Below, piece after piece: positions 21,205 to 32,954 of a stretch of DNA of 64,000 bases. Under the pieces are notes generated by a model. The model was not told the DNA's origin. It was given only the letters and a program-made list of their open reading frames with translations, and did not search any database. This stretch comes from Cyclina sinensis (lineage: Eukaryota; Mollusca; Bivalvia; Venerida; Veneridae): positions 46,576,627-46,640,626 of the forward strand of contig JAAONU010000013.1 of assembly GCA_012932295.1 (NCBI GenBank), in the 5' to 3' direction. The first letter of the stretch is position 1, and each line of letters begins with the position of its first letter. A program made the translations under genes and the position numbers.

Positions 21205-24200
21205 CTGCAGAATAGTTCAACAATGCATTACGTGAGAATATACCTCTAGCAGAAAACAGTAAGAAATAAAAGAAAGGAACAACAATAACAACTTCAAGAA
21301 AGACACAATGGCCCTATATTGCTCAACTGAGAACCACTGTAGATATTGTTCGGTTTTCCCTGGTTGTAACTTCAAAACAAGAGGGCCATGATGGCCCTGT
21401 ATCGTTCACCTAAGTATGACTGTTTTATCAAAGTTGTTATGGACCTGGTTAATTAACCCCAGATGACCCAAATTCAAACTTGACTTACAAATTACAGAAA
21501 CAACCTTTCTGACAAATTTCCAGGTTATTTGGACTGAAAATATCACCTCTGGAGTGTTAACAACGTTTAATTGGTCTCTGTGACCTAGTTTTTGAACCTA
21601 TATGACCCATATTCGAATTTTTGCTACAAATTATCGAAACAACTTTTCTGACAAACGTCCGCGATATTTGGACTGAAATTGTTACCTCAAGAGTGTTAAG
21701 ATGGTTTTTCCATATTTGGGTTCTGTGACCTAGTTTTTGAACCTAGATGATCCATATTTAAATCTGAGCTAGAAATTATCAAAGCAACCTTTCTGGCAAA
21801 TTTTCAGGATATTTGGACAGAAAATGTAGTCTCTAGAGTGTTTACAAGGTTTTTCCATATTTGGGCTCTGTGACATAGATTTTGACTCCAGATGACCCAT
21901 ATTAAAACTCGAGCAAGAAATCATCGTAGCAACTGTTCTGACAAATTTCCAGGATGTTTGGAGTGAAAACGTAGCCTATAGAATGTTAACAAGGTTTTTC
22001 CATATTTGGGCTCTGTGACCTCAGATGACCCATATTCAAACTTAAGCTAGAAATCATAAAAACAACCTTTCTGACAAATTTTTAGGATATTTGGATTGAA
22101 AAAACTTGCCACTAGAGTGTTAACAAGGTTTTTCCATATTTGGGCGTTGTGACCTAGTTTTTGATCCCAGATGACTCATATTCGAACTTGAGCTAGATTT
22201 TTTTTTATTGAGGCCCCTTACTTTTTTTATTGAGGCCCCTTAACTTGAGCTAGAAATTAATGACACAATCTTTCTGAAAAATTTGCAGGTAATTTGGACT
22301 GAAAATGTAAACTCTAGATTGTTAACAAGGTTTTTCCATATTTGGGAACTGTGACATAGTTTTTGACCCCAGATGACTCATATTCAAACTTGAGCTAGAA
22401 GTCTAAGAAACAACCTTTCTGACAAATTTGCAGGTAATTTGGACTGAAAATGTCACCTCTAGATTGTTAACAAGGGTTTTCCATATTTGGGTTATGTGAC
22501 CTAGCTTTTGATCCCTGATGACCCATATTCAAACTTGAAATAGAAATCATTGAAGCAACCTTTCTGACAAATTTCCAGGATATTTGGACTGAATATTTAG
22601 CCCCTAGAGTGTTAACAAGATTTTTCTATTTTTAGGCCTTGTGACCTAGTTTTTCATCCCAGATAACCCATGTTAGAACTCGTCCGAGTAATTATTGGGA
22701 CAAAGATTCTGACTAAGTTTCATGACAATTGAGGCAAAAATGTGATCACTAGAGTGTTAACAAACTAATTGTGGACGGACGGACGGACGGACGACGGACA
22801 AAAGGCGATCACAAAAGCTCACTCTGTCACCATGTGACAGGTGAACTTAAAATATAGTTCAGTATGTCAAGGTTAATATCTGTTTTTAAAATTGTCCATG
22901 TATTTAAATTTTTTTAACCAACACAACTCGATTAAAATTATAGGATTCCATTAAAGGAACATTTCTGTGAAATAGTTTTGAAATTTGGACAGGGGTTTCT
23001 GATGAGAGGATTTTGTAGTATAGTGAAAACTTGCCGAACCACTTTCTGTCAAGTTTTTCTATGAAACAACATGGCACGAAGGATTTGATAAAGGCCAAAC
23101 CACATGAACATTTCTGTGAAATTATTTAAAATTGTGCCAGGAGAAGATTTAAGTTTTCCATAAAGTCGTATACTGGAATTTGAAAAAGAACTAGCCCAGA
23201 AACATTTTTGTAAAATTATTTTGTAATCGAGTGTCTGAGGAGAACGCTTTCATTTTTTTCATACTGTCGATAAGGTGGAAACAGGGTCCGCCCTCAGTCG
23301 GCTAAATTTTTAAAAACTAACGTGGCGCAACATAATTTTTAAAAGGCCACATAAGACACATTTGTGTTAAAACATTTTTAAGCCGTTCTAGCGGCTTCTA
23401 AAGAGAAGATTTTCAAAGTTTTCCAAATTATCCTAAAGTGAAAACAGGCTTCGCCCTCTATAGGCGATCTTATCAGGGACCAAAATGATTTGAAGAAATA
23501 TGATAAAGGGCCACCTGAGGAACACTTCTGAAAATTATTTTGAATTCAGGTGGTTTCTGAGGAGATTTTCAAAGATTTTTTTATGGTTTCCATGACAACC
23601 AGAGATCTGTATGAATCATTTTCAGGGAATCTGATAAAGAACCTATTGAGGAACATCTCTGTGAAATTTGGTTAAACATTGGGCAGGGGGTTTAGGAAAT
23701 GTCGTTTGAAGGAAAATGCTTGCGACGGACGACGACGGACTATCACCCATCCTGAGAGTTCATCCTTGAGCACTTCGTGCTCAGGTGAGCTTAAAAATTG
23801 AAGAAATGGATAAACAAGCTGTTCATTCTATCGCCAATACTAACTTGTACTACAGTCCTGAAAAGAGTTTTTTTTACTTTGTTTAAAAAATACATAAAAG
23901 TATTGATGACATGCCTTACAGGTGACGCAATTAAAAAAAAGCAAAACAGTATGTTAACACTTCATTTCTTCTGTCCACTTACATATTGCTGGACATATGG
24001 CAATGGTTTATTAAGACTTGGAATTTTACTCTCTACAGACTGAGTTCAAACAGAGGCCCATTTAAAAGCTCACCTTTCCCATTAAAAATCTTCTGTTGCT
24101 TGACAGCCTCCTACCGCAGCAAGATATATCACCCCGCCTGTTTAAAGACGCCAGTGAAGGGTCCGGTGATGGAGGGGGTGTCTCCGATGGTTTTTCATTT

Positions 24201-27200
24201 GGCGTAAAAGTCATGTCCATCTCGACAAACTCTCGGTCCTGGAAATTAAGCAAAGTGATTTTAAAGATGGTAATGGCTGCGACTAAAAGCTGATAAGAAA
24301 CTGATTTTTTTTGGTAAAATAAATTCACAGAACATACAGCATTTCATAAAAGCTGTTCTTATCAATATAAGGCACGTCTAATAAATAGCAAAACATTCTG
24401 AAGAGATAAGACACAGTTCTATTAATTCAGCCTCTTATCTTAGATCAGAACTTTAGTTGAATATCTTTTAAACCCTAAATTACTATCATAGCAGAGTCTC
24501 CCAGAGTGAGAGGTTATTTACAAACTCCATTTAAAAGGCATTCGTTATAAGTGCAATCACAAGTTTCCTGTAAAACAATCAACAAAGCAAAAAATGTTTC
24601 AATTCCATTATACTGCGAGAGCAGTGTTTGCACTGGCTTGCAAAAGATACAGAAAGATGGAAAATCCCAAATAAATAATGCAGAAGCTAGTGGAGTTAGT
24701 TCAAATCTATCTAATTCTAATAAAGCTGAACGGCCTATATTTCCTTACTTTTTTTTAACTTTTTTTTGGACCTCAGAACAGACTATTTCGTGATGGAACT
24801 ATTTAGTCCTTATAAATACAGGAAAGGTCAATAACAAACACAGTTGTCAGATAAAAGTATAAATGTTGAGTTCCGTTTTAGCCACTGGCTATCCATTTAG
24901 AACGTTTATCAGCTCGTATTTTGTAACGTCCTAAACGTTTGTAAGTCACTCGGAAGTGATATATTCCAATTTAAGTTCCGATCGATTACTATGAACTGTC
25001 TTTTACAATTTGCAAATAGAATTAGGTTCACAGTCAGTAGAAAAAAGTACTGTTACGATTTGCAAATAAAATTAGGTTCACAGTCAGTGCAAATAGAATT
25101 AGATTCAGCCAGTAGAAAAAAAGTACTGTTACAATTTGTAAATAGAATTAGGTTCACAGTCAGTAGAAAAAAGTACTGTTACAATTTGCAAATAGAATTA
25201 GGTTCACAGTCAGTAGAAAAAAAAGTATTGTTACAATTTGTACATAGAATTAGGTTCACAGTCAGTAGAACAAAGTACTGTTAAATTTGCAAATATAATT
25301 AGGTTCACAGTCAGTGCAAATAGAATTAGGTTCACAGTCAGTAGAAAAAAAAGTATTGTTACAATTTGTACATAGAATTAGGTTCACAGTCAGTAGAACA
25401 AAGTACTGTTAAATTTGCAAATATAATTAGGTTCACAGTCAGTGCAAATAGAATTAGGTTCACAGTCAGTAGAAAAAAGTACTGTTACAATTTGCAAATA
25501 GAATTAGGTTCACAGTCAGTAGAAAAAAGTACTTACCGTTGTGTGTTCTAAACAATTTAACAAATGATGATGTTGCATATTAAATTTATCCTGATCACAG
25601 TACACCTCACCAACATCCATGCCAGTCTCTTGAGCCAATGCAATCTCTTCGGCGCGTTTCTTGCTGTTCAAGAACGCTGCACCGCTCGCGTTCTTCGCCA
25701 TCCGGATACGAGCTTGTCGGGCTTTCTGTAACGTTAAAAATAAAACTTATGTATCTGACATAGGTTTGTTCACAAACTATTTCAATGAAAAGTACACATA
25801 AACAAGTATTTGTCTCATCATAACAAGATTTTTACATCTACTGGACCATTAAAAAATAATTTACGCGTAAAGTAAAGCCTTTTTTAATCTACAGGTAGCT
25901 AAGTCTTTTTGTACCATAATAGAGTATCTAGATGTATCATGACATAGCCCATTAGTTATATACACTCAAATCTATATTTTTTATGAGCCTGAACTAGAGT
26001 TGTGAAATACTGTTCCCTTCCAAGACAGCATTTTTGAAAGAAAAAAATCTTTTGGAGTCGACAAGAGTTATATCTCTTTGATTACATATGACGTGCGACG
26101 GCCGACATCATAAAGAACAACCTGTATAGTAAAACGTTAATAGTTTGTTTTCAGTGTTTCTGAATGAGTTAAAACTCGAATGTGTCATGTGAATCATTAG
26201 CTGAGAGCGCATACAATGTTTTTTTTAAGATCAAAAACGTACTTCCTTGTTTTATTTTAATGATCCACCCGACTTAACGTCTAGTATTTCATTTTAGTAA
26301 ACTGTTCTTTTCATGTCCATAGCATGAATCTTTGTTTCACTACAACCAATCATTATGCTTCGATATATAGTTAACGAAATTTTAAAAGTGCACTAAGCAC
26401 AACAGTTTGACCTTTATCTCCTATGGCAAAAGTGTTGTGTTTTGTTTGAATTTATTTCTTCAGAAGATAGGGATACAATCTGGAGATAAGCGTAGTACCA
26501 TCAAACATTTCTATAGAAATATCAAAGCTAAAGAAACCCCCTTCTGATGCATCTCTAATATCAGACATTACAAGTGCAACACCGAGCGATACAGAAACCG
26601 CTTGAAGGTATTGTCGGGCTTCACTCCTATTCGATCGAAAAGAAAGAAAAAACATCTTTATAAGGGTTTGGAGAACTTTTGACATTCCAAATGTAAAAGT
26701 GCATGAAAAAGGGTAGAAATGTACAGAACATCAGAATATTAAGTGAAAATGAATGACTGATATTTAATTTGATTTCCAAATTGAAGATTAATTGTGATTT
26801 ATTTTTACGACGATCAGCTTGCCATTTTTGTTAAATTTGTTTTGAACTTTGAATGCTAGCCATTCCATTTCTGTCAAATCAAGTCCCATAAGCTCACTTT
26901 ATGTGCCCCTAGTCAGCTAGCACAGTTTGATTGTATATTTTGGAACGTACATTGTATCACCTCTATTATAGTGCATTTGTACAACAACTTTGTGAAAGGA
27001 ATTTCTCATTTACACCAAAGAAGCATGATCATAAAACGAGAAAAAGCAAAATAAAATTTAATTTCTTTTTTACGAAAACTGAATCGGTCTTTCTGTAGGA
27101 ACGCATATAGTGATTCAAGCCATTCAAACAAAATATTCGAAACTTGATATATATAAGAAATGTGAATTTTGCTTTAAAAAGAAATGCTTTAAAATATTGA

Positions 27201-30128
27201 CCAATCTAACGATTCAAGAAATCAGTCACTACTTCCGCTTTAGGACCTTTATTTATTCACGAGTTGTTTAGATCTATAGACCGTTCCAGGAATTAGTACC
27301 TCCATAATTACCTCCCTTGCGTCCGCCATTAAGGGACTGCAGATTGATGCAATTTTATAATGCGGGGCGTAGAAAACAAACACACCATTTTTATAGGTCA
27401 TTAAATATAGAATGGAAAAGTACAAGCTGTAATTTCACCTCTAAATTTACCCTCATGAACTTCTCTATGTAGTTTATGTAATCAATAATTGATCCCTCTC
27501 TACAGTTAGTATGGATACAATATAGGGCCTGAAAAGCTCTAGTCTTGTCATAGGGTCTATATCAAGAAATTAGGCCAAAGGAGTTGATCCCTCTCTACAG
27601 TTTGTATGGATACATATAGGGCCTGAAAAGCTCTAGTCTTGTCATAGGGTCTATATGAAGATATAAGACCAAAGGAGTTGATCCCTCTCTACAGTTTGTA
27701 TGGATAAAATATAGGGCCTGAAAAGCTCTAGTCTTGTCACAGGGTCTATATGAAGATATAAGACAAAAGGAGTTGACCCCTGTCTACAGTTTGTATGGAT
27801 ACATATAGGGCCTGAAAAACTCTAGTCCTGTCATAGGGTCTATATGAAGATATAAGACCAAAGGAGTTGATCCCTCTCTACAGTTTGTATGGATACATAT
27901 AGGGCCTGAAAAACTCTAGTCCTGTCATAGGGTCTATATGAAGATATAAGACCAAAGGAGTTGATCCCTGTCTACAGTTTGTATGGATACATATAGGGCC
28001 TGAAAAACTCTAGTCCTGTCATAGGGTCTATATGAAGATATAAGACCAAAGGAGTTGATCCCTGTCTACAGTTTGTATGGATACAATATAGCGCCTGAAA
28101 AACTCTAGTCCTGTCACAGGGTCTTTATGAAGATATTAGACCAAAGGAGTTGATGCACTTCATAAACTACTCTTCAATGCATTTTTCATAAAGTATGCGA
28201 CTAGACCTGTTCTACCATTCTTTATCGTTTTTATATATATTTCTCATTACTTACTAATTAAGCTACCCCATAATGTCATGTTCAAAAGACATAACCATTT
28301 TCTATATGCTCTATATGCTCTGAATCTATACAATTGTACTACAATTCATTCCAAATGTTAGGTGATTTTTTTTCTATTTTGAAGCTTTTTTTTATTCATG
28401 CCTTTATTTTTTAAATTTTATTTCATTTAAAATGTCTTCCTGTAATAAATATGAATAAATGAACACACGATTGAACTTCTTAGATTTTCTCTGTCTTTAA
28501 ACCTATTTTTATAGGCTCTTGAAATTTATTTCGAATTTATCTAACAATTGTTTATTTGTGTTATTTTTCTTAAAGAAAGTTGGAAAGATGTCTTTAGATG
28601 TTTTAAGATGTCTGTATCTGAACATCCTTTTCATAATTCTGGTTTCTTAATTTTGCTAAGAGTTTTTTCTGTTTCAAATATTTGTGTCACCGTTCAAGGT
28701 TTATATTGATGAACATTCACACTGACCTTGTCAAAGAAGTATTTACTCATTCCTTTTTGGCCTCAGTTTAGCCCGACCTTGTATGTAAACCAAGTTTCTA
28801 CGATATATCGTATACACGATTAATTGCATTTGCATCATTACCAGATGCAAGCACGAATATTTCATGGGTTTAGAACAGAAAAAAGCAAAGTTTGCAAAGT
28901 CTAAAATTCTAATAGAGCACGATCAATTCTGTTCAAAAGACAGAAGAACATAATGTATTTAGTGAAAATGAATGACTGATATTAATTCTGTTTACAATTC
29001 GAAGATTAATCGTGATTTGCTTTTTGCGGACACACGAATTGCCTAAAAGCAATTTGCAGTTTTCTTCTATTCTGTTAAAATCGATAGTGCCTTGTTTTAG
29101 GAGGAAAACGTGATTTAATATATGGCGCATTTTATCAGAACTGCCTCTATATTGTAACAAATGCCTTCTGGCTCTCAAGCAGAAACATTTTCTTCTTTCG
29201 TTTGACATTTGAACTTCTTCAATAACTTCTTTCCCGTGGTATCTAAACTTAAATCAATTTGTCTGTCGTCTGCCTGTCTTTTACACGTCGTGTAATAGAT
29301 TTTCCCGATTAGCAAGGTCACTTAAAAAAAACCTCTTATGGCCTTTTAAGATTGCCCAAAGAAAGTTTTGTTTCGACAAGCTATTCTATTTACTCTGCAT
29401 TGTTTCTGAGAAGAAATTATAAGAAAAACGAAGTGCAATCTTGTTTTTGCTTTTAATTTTGCTGTTGGTATTCTTCTATTTGAAATCTGAGATATATTAG
29501 GTAAGTCATATATAATATATATATTTTGATATTGAGGTTTGTCAATCTAATGTTAGTGATAATCCTCAAAATACGTTAAAGTATGAGACAAACCAATTGC
29601 TTTTTTGTGTTTGTCGCTAAAGTTTGTTTAATTCTCGTGGTATTTTGGTCGATATTATGCTAAATATAAATAAACATTCATTGACCTATCTTGTGTGTTT
29701 TCGCTAGACGGTTGGTTGATATTCATTATATATTTTGCTCAAGTTTGATATTCTGATAAATCGAATTAAACATTGACTTGTTTTCTTGTGCTTTTTATTT
29801 GACAGTTTGTTGATTTCAATAATTTATACAGCTATCGTTTGATATTCTGCTAGATCGAAAAAAGCATTGACTTATTTTCTTTTGCTTCTCTTTGACAGTT
29901 TCTTGATTTCAATATTTTAAGCTATTGTTAATTATTCCGCTTAATCGAAATAAACATTGACTTACCTTTTGTGCTTTTCGTTTGTCAGCCCGTTGATTTT
30001 GATGATATATTCTGCTAAAGTTTGAGACAATTACAGGTACAGGAAGCGCTATGACCAACACACCACTTAGAGAACACACACTGCCAACTATTTTGCCAGC
30101 TATAGTTTTTGGAACGATGTCACCATAA
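20914..30128 (-). CDS. Shal: Shal/Kv4 (KCND-type) voltage-gated K+ channel, 3' part of gene
   Basis: Four exons (29966-30128, 25537-25725, 24074-24238, 20914-21204) join in frame to give 268 residues of the pore end and cytoplasmic C-terminus of an A-type potassium channel subunit, which acts as a plasma-membrane tetramer. Identification rests on [13 protein letters not shown] (filter and post-pore), S6 with [20 protein letters not shown], the [13 protein letters not shown] dileucine region, DREFVEMDM and the terminal VRISTL, all in the Kv4 order. Introns are 4240, 1298 and 2835-2869 bp class (the last 2869). The T1 domain, S1-S5 and the first half of the filter should be encoded upstream on the minus strand. 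No long open frame or Kv motif was found in 30129-64000, so the gene very likely extends beyond the right edge with a large intron. All exon phases and lengths are consistent, and no frameshift or stop is seen, so the gene appears functional. Confidence 0.96.
21304..23792 (+). mobile_element. Older related element B, apparently interrupted by element A
   Basis: A 5'-end remnant at about 21304-21335 (CACAATGGCCCTATATTGCT then CAACTGAG) resembles the start of element A. After A ends at 22848, repeat units of about 120 bp (GGAACATTTCTGTGAAATTATTT-like, then GAGGAGAAGATTTT) run to a GACGGACGACGACGGAC tract and a terminal hairpin GAGCAC-TTC-GTGCTC followed by AGGTGAGCTT. Reading the two parts as one element with A nested inside is inference. 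Confidence 0.6.
21378..22848 (+). mobile_element. Hairpin-ended non-autonomous element A (145-bp units)
   Basis: The 5' end is CAAGAGGGCCATGATGGCCC, a palindrome, followed by CGTTCACCT. About 9 diverged units of roughly 135-150 bp follow, each with TGACCTAGTTTTTGA, GACCCATATT and TTTCTGACAAATTTCCAG. Then come GGACGGACGG repeats and a terminal hairpin CTGTCAC-CAT-GTGACAG, ending AGGTGAACTT. The subterminal inverted match (TCACCT near the start, AGGTGA at the end), the end hairpin and the internal tandem repeats resemble Helitron/Helentron-type non-autonomous elements of bivalves; that class assignment is inference. It lies inside a Shal intron. Confidence 0.8.
24074..24238 (-). CDS. Shal: Shal exon: DREFVEMDM and Pro-rich segment
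   Basis: 55 codons, phase 0 at both ends (AATTTCCAG acceptor; GGGAAAG|GTGAGC donor). It starts [11 protein letters not shown], matching DREFVELEIPF of insect Shal, then has a Pro/Ser-rich stretch ([15 protein letters not shown]) and a Cys pair in ISCCGRR, the counterpart of the CC-rich patch in other Kv4 tails. The exon sits between two repeat-filled introns. Confidence 0.95.
24239..24995 (-). other. Remainder of the Shal intron, nothing else seen
   Basis: Unique AT-rich intron sequence. A plus-strand 80-codon frame at 24551-24793 has no recognisable features. Confidence 0.5.
24996..25533 (-). repeat. 50-bp minisatellite touching the Shal splice donor
   Basis: About 10 units built from AATTAGGTTCACAGTCAGTA, GAAAAAAGTACTGTTAC and AATTTGCAAATAG. 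Some units are truncated to about 25 bp. On the minus strand the array begins 3-4 bases inside the intron: the donor GTAAGTACTTTTTTCTACTG matches the repeat's TAACAGTACTTTTTTCTACT. Confidence 0.94.
25537..25725 (-). CDS. Shal: Shal exon: proximal C-terminus with dileucine motif
   Basis: Exactly 63 codons, phase 0 at both ends, with acceptor TTACAG and donor ACG|GTAAGT. It begins [18 protein letters not shown] and ends [13 protein letters not shown]. In vertebrate Kv4 the corresponding HHHLLHCLEKTT region contains a dileucine signal implicated in dendritic targeting. The middle ([19 protein letters not shown]) is closer to arthropod Shal in style than to vertebrate KCND. The intron donor directly abuts a 50-bp minisatellite (24996-25533). 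Confidence 0.97.
25726..27490. other. Shal intron; contains a locally duplicated segment
   Basis: Apart from the candidate exon at 26452-26626, a segment near 26735-26820 (AGTGAAAATGAATGACTGAT onward) recurs at about 28958-29040, so part of this intron was duplicated with about 2.2 kb spacing. Confidence 0.55.
26452..26626 (-). CDS. Candidate terminal exon inside a Shal intron, unrecognised
   Basis: On the minus strand a long pyrimidine tract ends in GAATAG (26628-26627), followed by 1 + 57 codons and TAA at 26454-26452. The peptide includes [20 protein letters not shown] and [19 protein letters not shown], ending LYPYLLKK. The stop codon overlaps AATAAA. If spliced from the Shal S6 exon (phase 0) it would stop after one codon, so it is not a coding Shal alternative in that sense. 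Its phase would fit the donor at 40739, but the Shal S6 exon lies between them. It may be a relic, an exon of an interleaved gene, or a chance frame. Confidence 0.3.
27491..28155 (+). repeat. 94-bp tandem repeat, 7 copies
   Basis: GATCCCTCTCTACAGTTTGT begins units at 27491, 27586, 27680, 27775, 27869, 27963 and 28057. Units include ATAGGGCCTGAAAA and GAAGATATAAGACCAAAGGA. Copies are highly similar, suggesting recent amplification inside the Shal intron. Confidence 0.95.
28156..29965. other. Shal intron, AT-rich, no confident exon
   Basis: A 91-codon minus frame (28933-29208) overlaps the duplicated segment and has no recognisable domain. A tandem-like series at about 29600-29970 repeats CGAAATAAACATTGACTTA-type segments roughly every 100-130 bp just downstream of the S6 exon donor, so the donor-proximal intron is itself a degenerate repeat. 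Confidence 0.45.
29966..30128 (-). CDS. Shal: Shal exon: second half of selectivity filter and S6
   Basis: A TTTTCAG acceptor is followed by one base completing a codon (expected Gly of GYGD), then [20 protein letters not shown] and the S6 helix with the PVP kink motif ([11 protein letters not shown]), ending RADKRKAQK before an AAG|GTAAGT donor in phase 0. Length is 163 nt (1 + 54 codons). The PVP bend forms the cytoplasmic gate of Kv channels, and the [11 protein letters not shown] stretch after S6 is characteristic of Kv4. Confidence 0.97.
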
Positions 30129-31950
30129 CTGAAAATACATAGAATTTGTTCTTATAAAACAAGACTGATGCAAAGAAGAAAGAATGCAATCAGGATGATG
30201 CTTCACAATCGACGGCATCATTGACGCCGTCGATTTTTTTTCTGATTACAACAAAATAAAGATTAGGTGTTGTTAAACTAAACAACAACAACAACCAAGC
30301 TAATAATACGTGTACAAGTTCAAAGACCGCAAGAGAAGTTTTGTATATTTGATTTTATATTTCATTATTTTATCTGTATATTATCTTAGTATTGACTGTC
30401 TTGAAAATGTAGACAGTGGCTTTAACGCTTTTGAAGGTTCAAAGAGAGTTCAGAAATTGTAAGGTATTAATTATCTTAATGTCTTCATTATGTCAAATTT
30501 TAAGACTGTAGCTTTCCCTGTGTTTTTTCAATCAATTGATCATTGCATAAGAACACATTATAACACTTTATTCTACTAAATTATTAGCTCTGCTTTATTT
30601 AATCTATATTACAATGATAAAACGCACGCACGCACGCACGCACTTGCAACAAGATGCTGCAAAAAATACGTCTGAACGGTGTGTTCATTATTTTACGAAT
30701 TACGTCGCACAGGATATTTTTAGACGATAGTCAATAGTTGCTAGGTTCTAATTTGGATGGTTACTGCGATACAAAGAGAGACCATACAATTCACGACCTT
30801 AATCAAGATACGTGGATAATTTGATTTTGTCTTTCCTGAAAATGTCGCAACAAATCCCAAAAAGACGATACCAGAGTGAAAAAAGAGAGCAATATTGGAG
30901 TTTGCACAGAACACAATGTTGACCAACAAGTCCGTATATAGACACCGATGAGGGTAATTATATTTACTTAGTTCACCAAATTAGCTGTATTTGCTGTAAA
31001 AAATGCTGGCCGGGAAAGTCCTCATTTAGAAACCGATGCTATAATTGTATTTACTAAGTAAGTAACTATCTGTGTTCGATAGAGCAGACGGTTTAATCAA
31101 GTTAAAGCGACTGACATCAACTTTTCCAGTTGTTTTTCCATTGTAAGCCAATCCACTCGGTGACAATTGCTCGCTTCCGACATTTCTTCTAACTTAGGTA
31201 ATTGGCGTCTGAATTCTTAGTTAAACAGGATCGATAAAGGGCTGCTTTTATGTAACAGAAACTTTTGAAATAATGTTACACTATTATAACACTGTTATAC
31301 AAAACATTGATAAGCGTAACCTCAATTAATGTAAAGAGCTGATATCGTGGTAACAAATTGTTTGAAATTAACATGTTACACAAATTCTTTCTTTCGTTCT
31401 TTCTTCCTGTTTTAAATTGTTGCGCCATACAACCGTTACACGTTTTCGACTGTTGTTACAATCTTTCAGTGCTTACAAAGAACTGTCATAAGGATATTGT
31501 ACCTCATGACAATATTTAAAAAAAAATGTAAGCTTTTTTTTCAAAATAAGAAAATAAGCCACAGTTGTTTGTTTATAAACAGTTATTTTTTGTTTCAAAA
31601 ATATGACATTTAGACAAATCAATAAGAAAGAAAACGTGTAAAATTTAAAGTGTGTACAAAATATTATGCACAAATACACAACTTAATGCACTTTAGAGAC
31701 TTTGCATCACTGTAAATTTGCACGAAACAAAGTGAAAATTTCAATTGGAATTCGTGAAAATATTTGAGTTTTAGAACTTTCTTGAAGAAACTATGATGTT
31801 CTAAAAAAATGTAACAACAGTTTTCAAGAAGAGCAAACACGAGACAAAGTACGCGTTTACTAGTACACGATCATTTATCACTGTCAGAACATCAAAACAC
31901 GTGATCAGGGTTAAGATGCAGCTTTCAGTAACCGATTATATAGAGGATAT
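30129..31950. other. Intron 5' of the Shal S6 exon; (ACGC)n tract
   Basis: Contains a pure (ACGC) run at about 30622-30643 and, at about 30211-30233, the hairpin AATCGACGGC-ATCATTGAC-GCCGTCGATT. No Kv pore, S4 or T1 motif was found on the minus strand. Confidence 0.5.
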
Positions 31951-32100
31951 TTGTTTGTTTTTGTGGAAGATGAGAATTTATTTCATCGAGTGAACACCAT
32001 ATGTGATATTTTCACGAGTGGCGCAGCCACGAGTGAAAATATCAACATATGGTGTTCACGAGATGAAATAAATTCCCATCTTCCACTAAAAAACAAACAA
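31951..32100. repeat. Long hairpin, about 70-bp arms
   Basis: TTGTTTGTTTTTGTGGAAGA at 31951 pairs with the end of 32041-32100. Internal matches include TTATTTCATCGAGTGAACAC and its complement, around a GAGTGGC-GCA-GCCAC core. The open frame across it (31951-32289) is a by-product of the symmetry. A GCATAAAATAAAA motif at about 32511 inverts TTTTATTTTATGC at about 32107, so the hairpin may be one end of a larger element. Confidence 0.85.
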
Positions 32101-32954
32101 ATTTTCTTTTTATTTTATGCCAACACGTCAAAAATGGGTTTTTTTATGACATTTTTAATCAGGGCCTTCAATAAATTCCCCATGGTGAGCCCCAAATCAG
32201 TTAATGGGTACTTTGGTTACTCCGCACAAAAAAAAGTGCAGACAATCTCCAATACATATGATAACTTTACTTCTGCTGAAATAAACTAAATACACTTTCA
32301 TCAAATAATATTTATTTTTGTCTACACAGTTTATCAATATTTATTGAATTTTGCCATACATACTTTAATTATAAAAGCGGATTAATACTCAATATTCAAT
32401 AGTTCGGGCACAAACATGTATTATCAAAATGGTAATTAACTGATTCAAAACAGTGTATTATCACTTTTATCTCACTGATATTTCCCTATATTTCATTGGT
32501 AGGCATAAAATAAAACACCATTAGATATATGTCCTTGCTATGATTACTCCATTATATACCGTCTCCTCCCTCGTACTTCTTGACCTAATGGCATTATTTC
32601 TCAAACTTGAGCCAACATTATACTCTTAGAAATTTGTTTTGCAGAAATTAAAAATATGCGTATTTAAGACGCATGCCAGCGATACAGTGTGTACAGCCAC
32701 AAAAAAAAAAATCCCTTCCTATTTATAAAAATATCTTTAACAGAATCAGGATCAGTAAAAGTGAGATAAGATCCAAGTACAAAATGCAACAACAAAAATA
32801 GGGCTTAAAAATCAAATTAATTATCAACATTGAGTAGAAACTGATCGATACACCGACACTGTTAGTATTTGTAACATCATTATTTTCACAACACCTGATG
32901 AAAATAGACCAATCGCTCAACTGTAAATCTAATAATACCCACTGAAACGTTTTA
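32101..32954. other. No gene seen
   Basis: AT-rich sequence between the hairpin and the 47-bp array, including the possible inverted motif at about 32511. A minus-strand frame at 32723-32920 encodes a low-complexity hydrophobic stretch and is not supported. Confidence 0.45.

Noticed and set aside
31951..32289. 112-codon plus frame
   Set aside because: It runs through a near-perfect hairpin; openness follows from the palindrome, not from coding.
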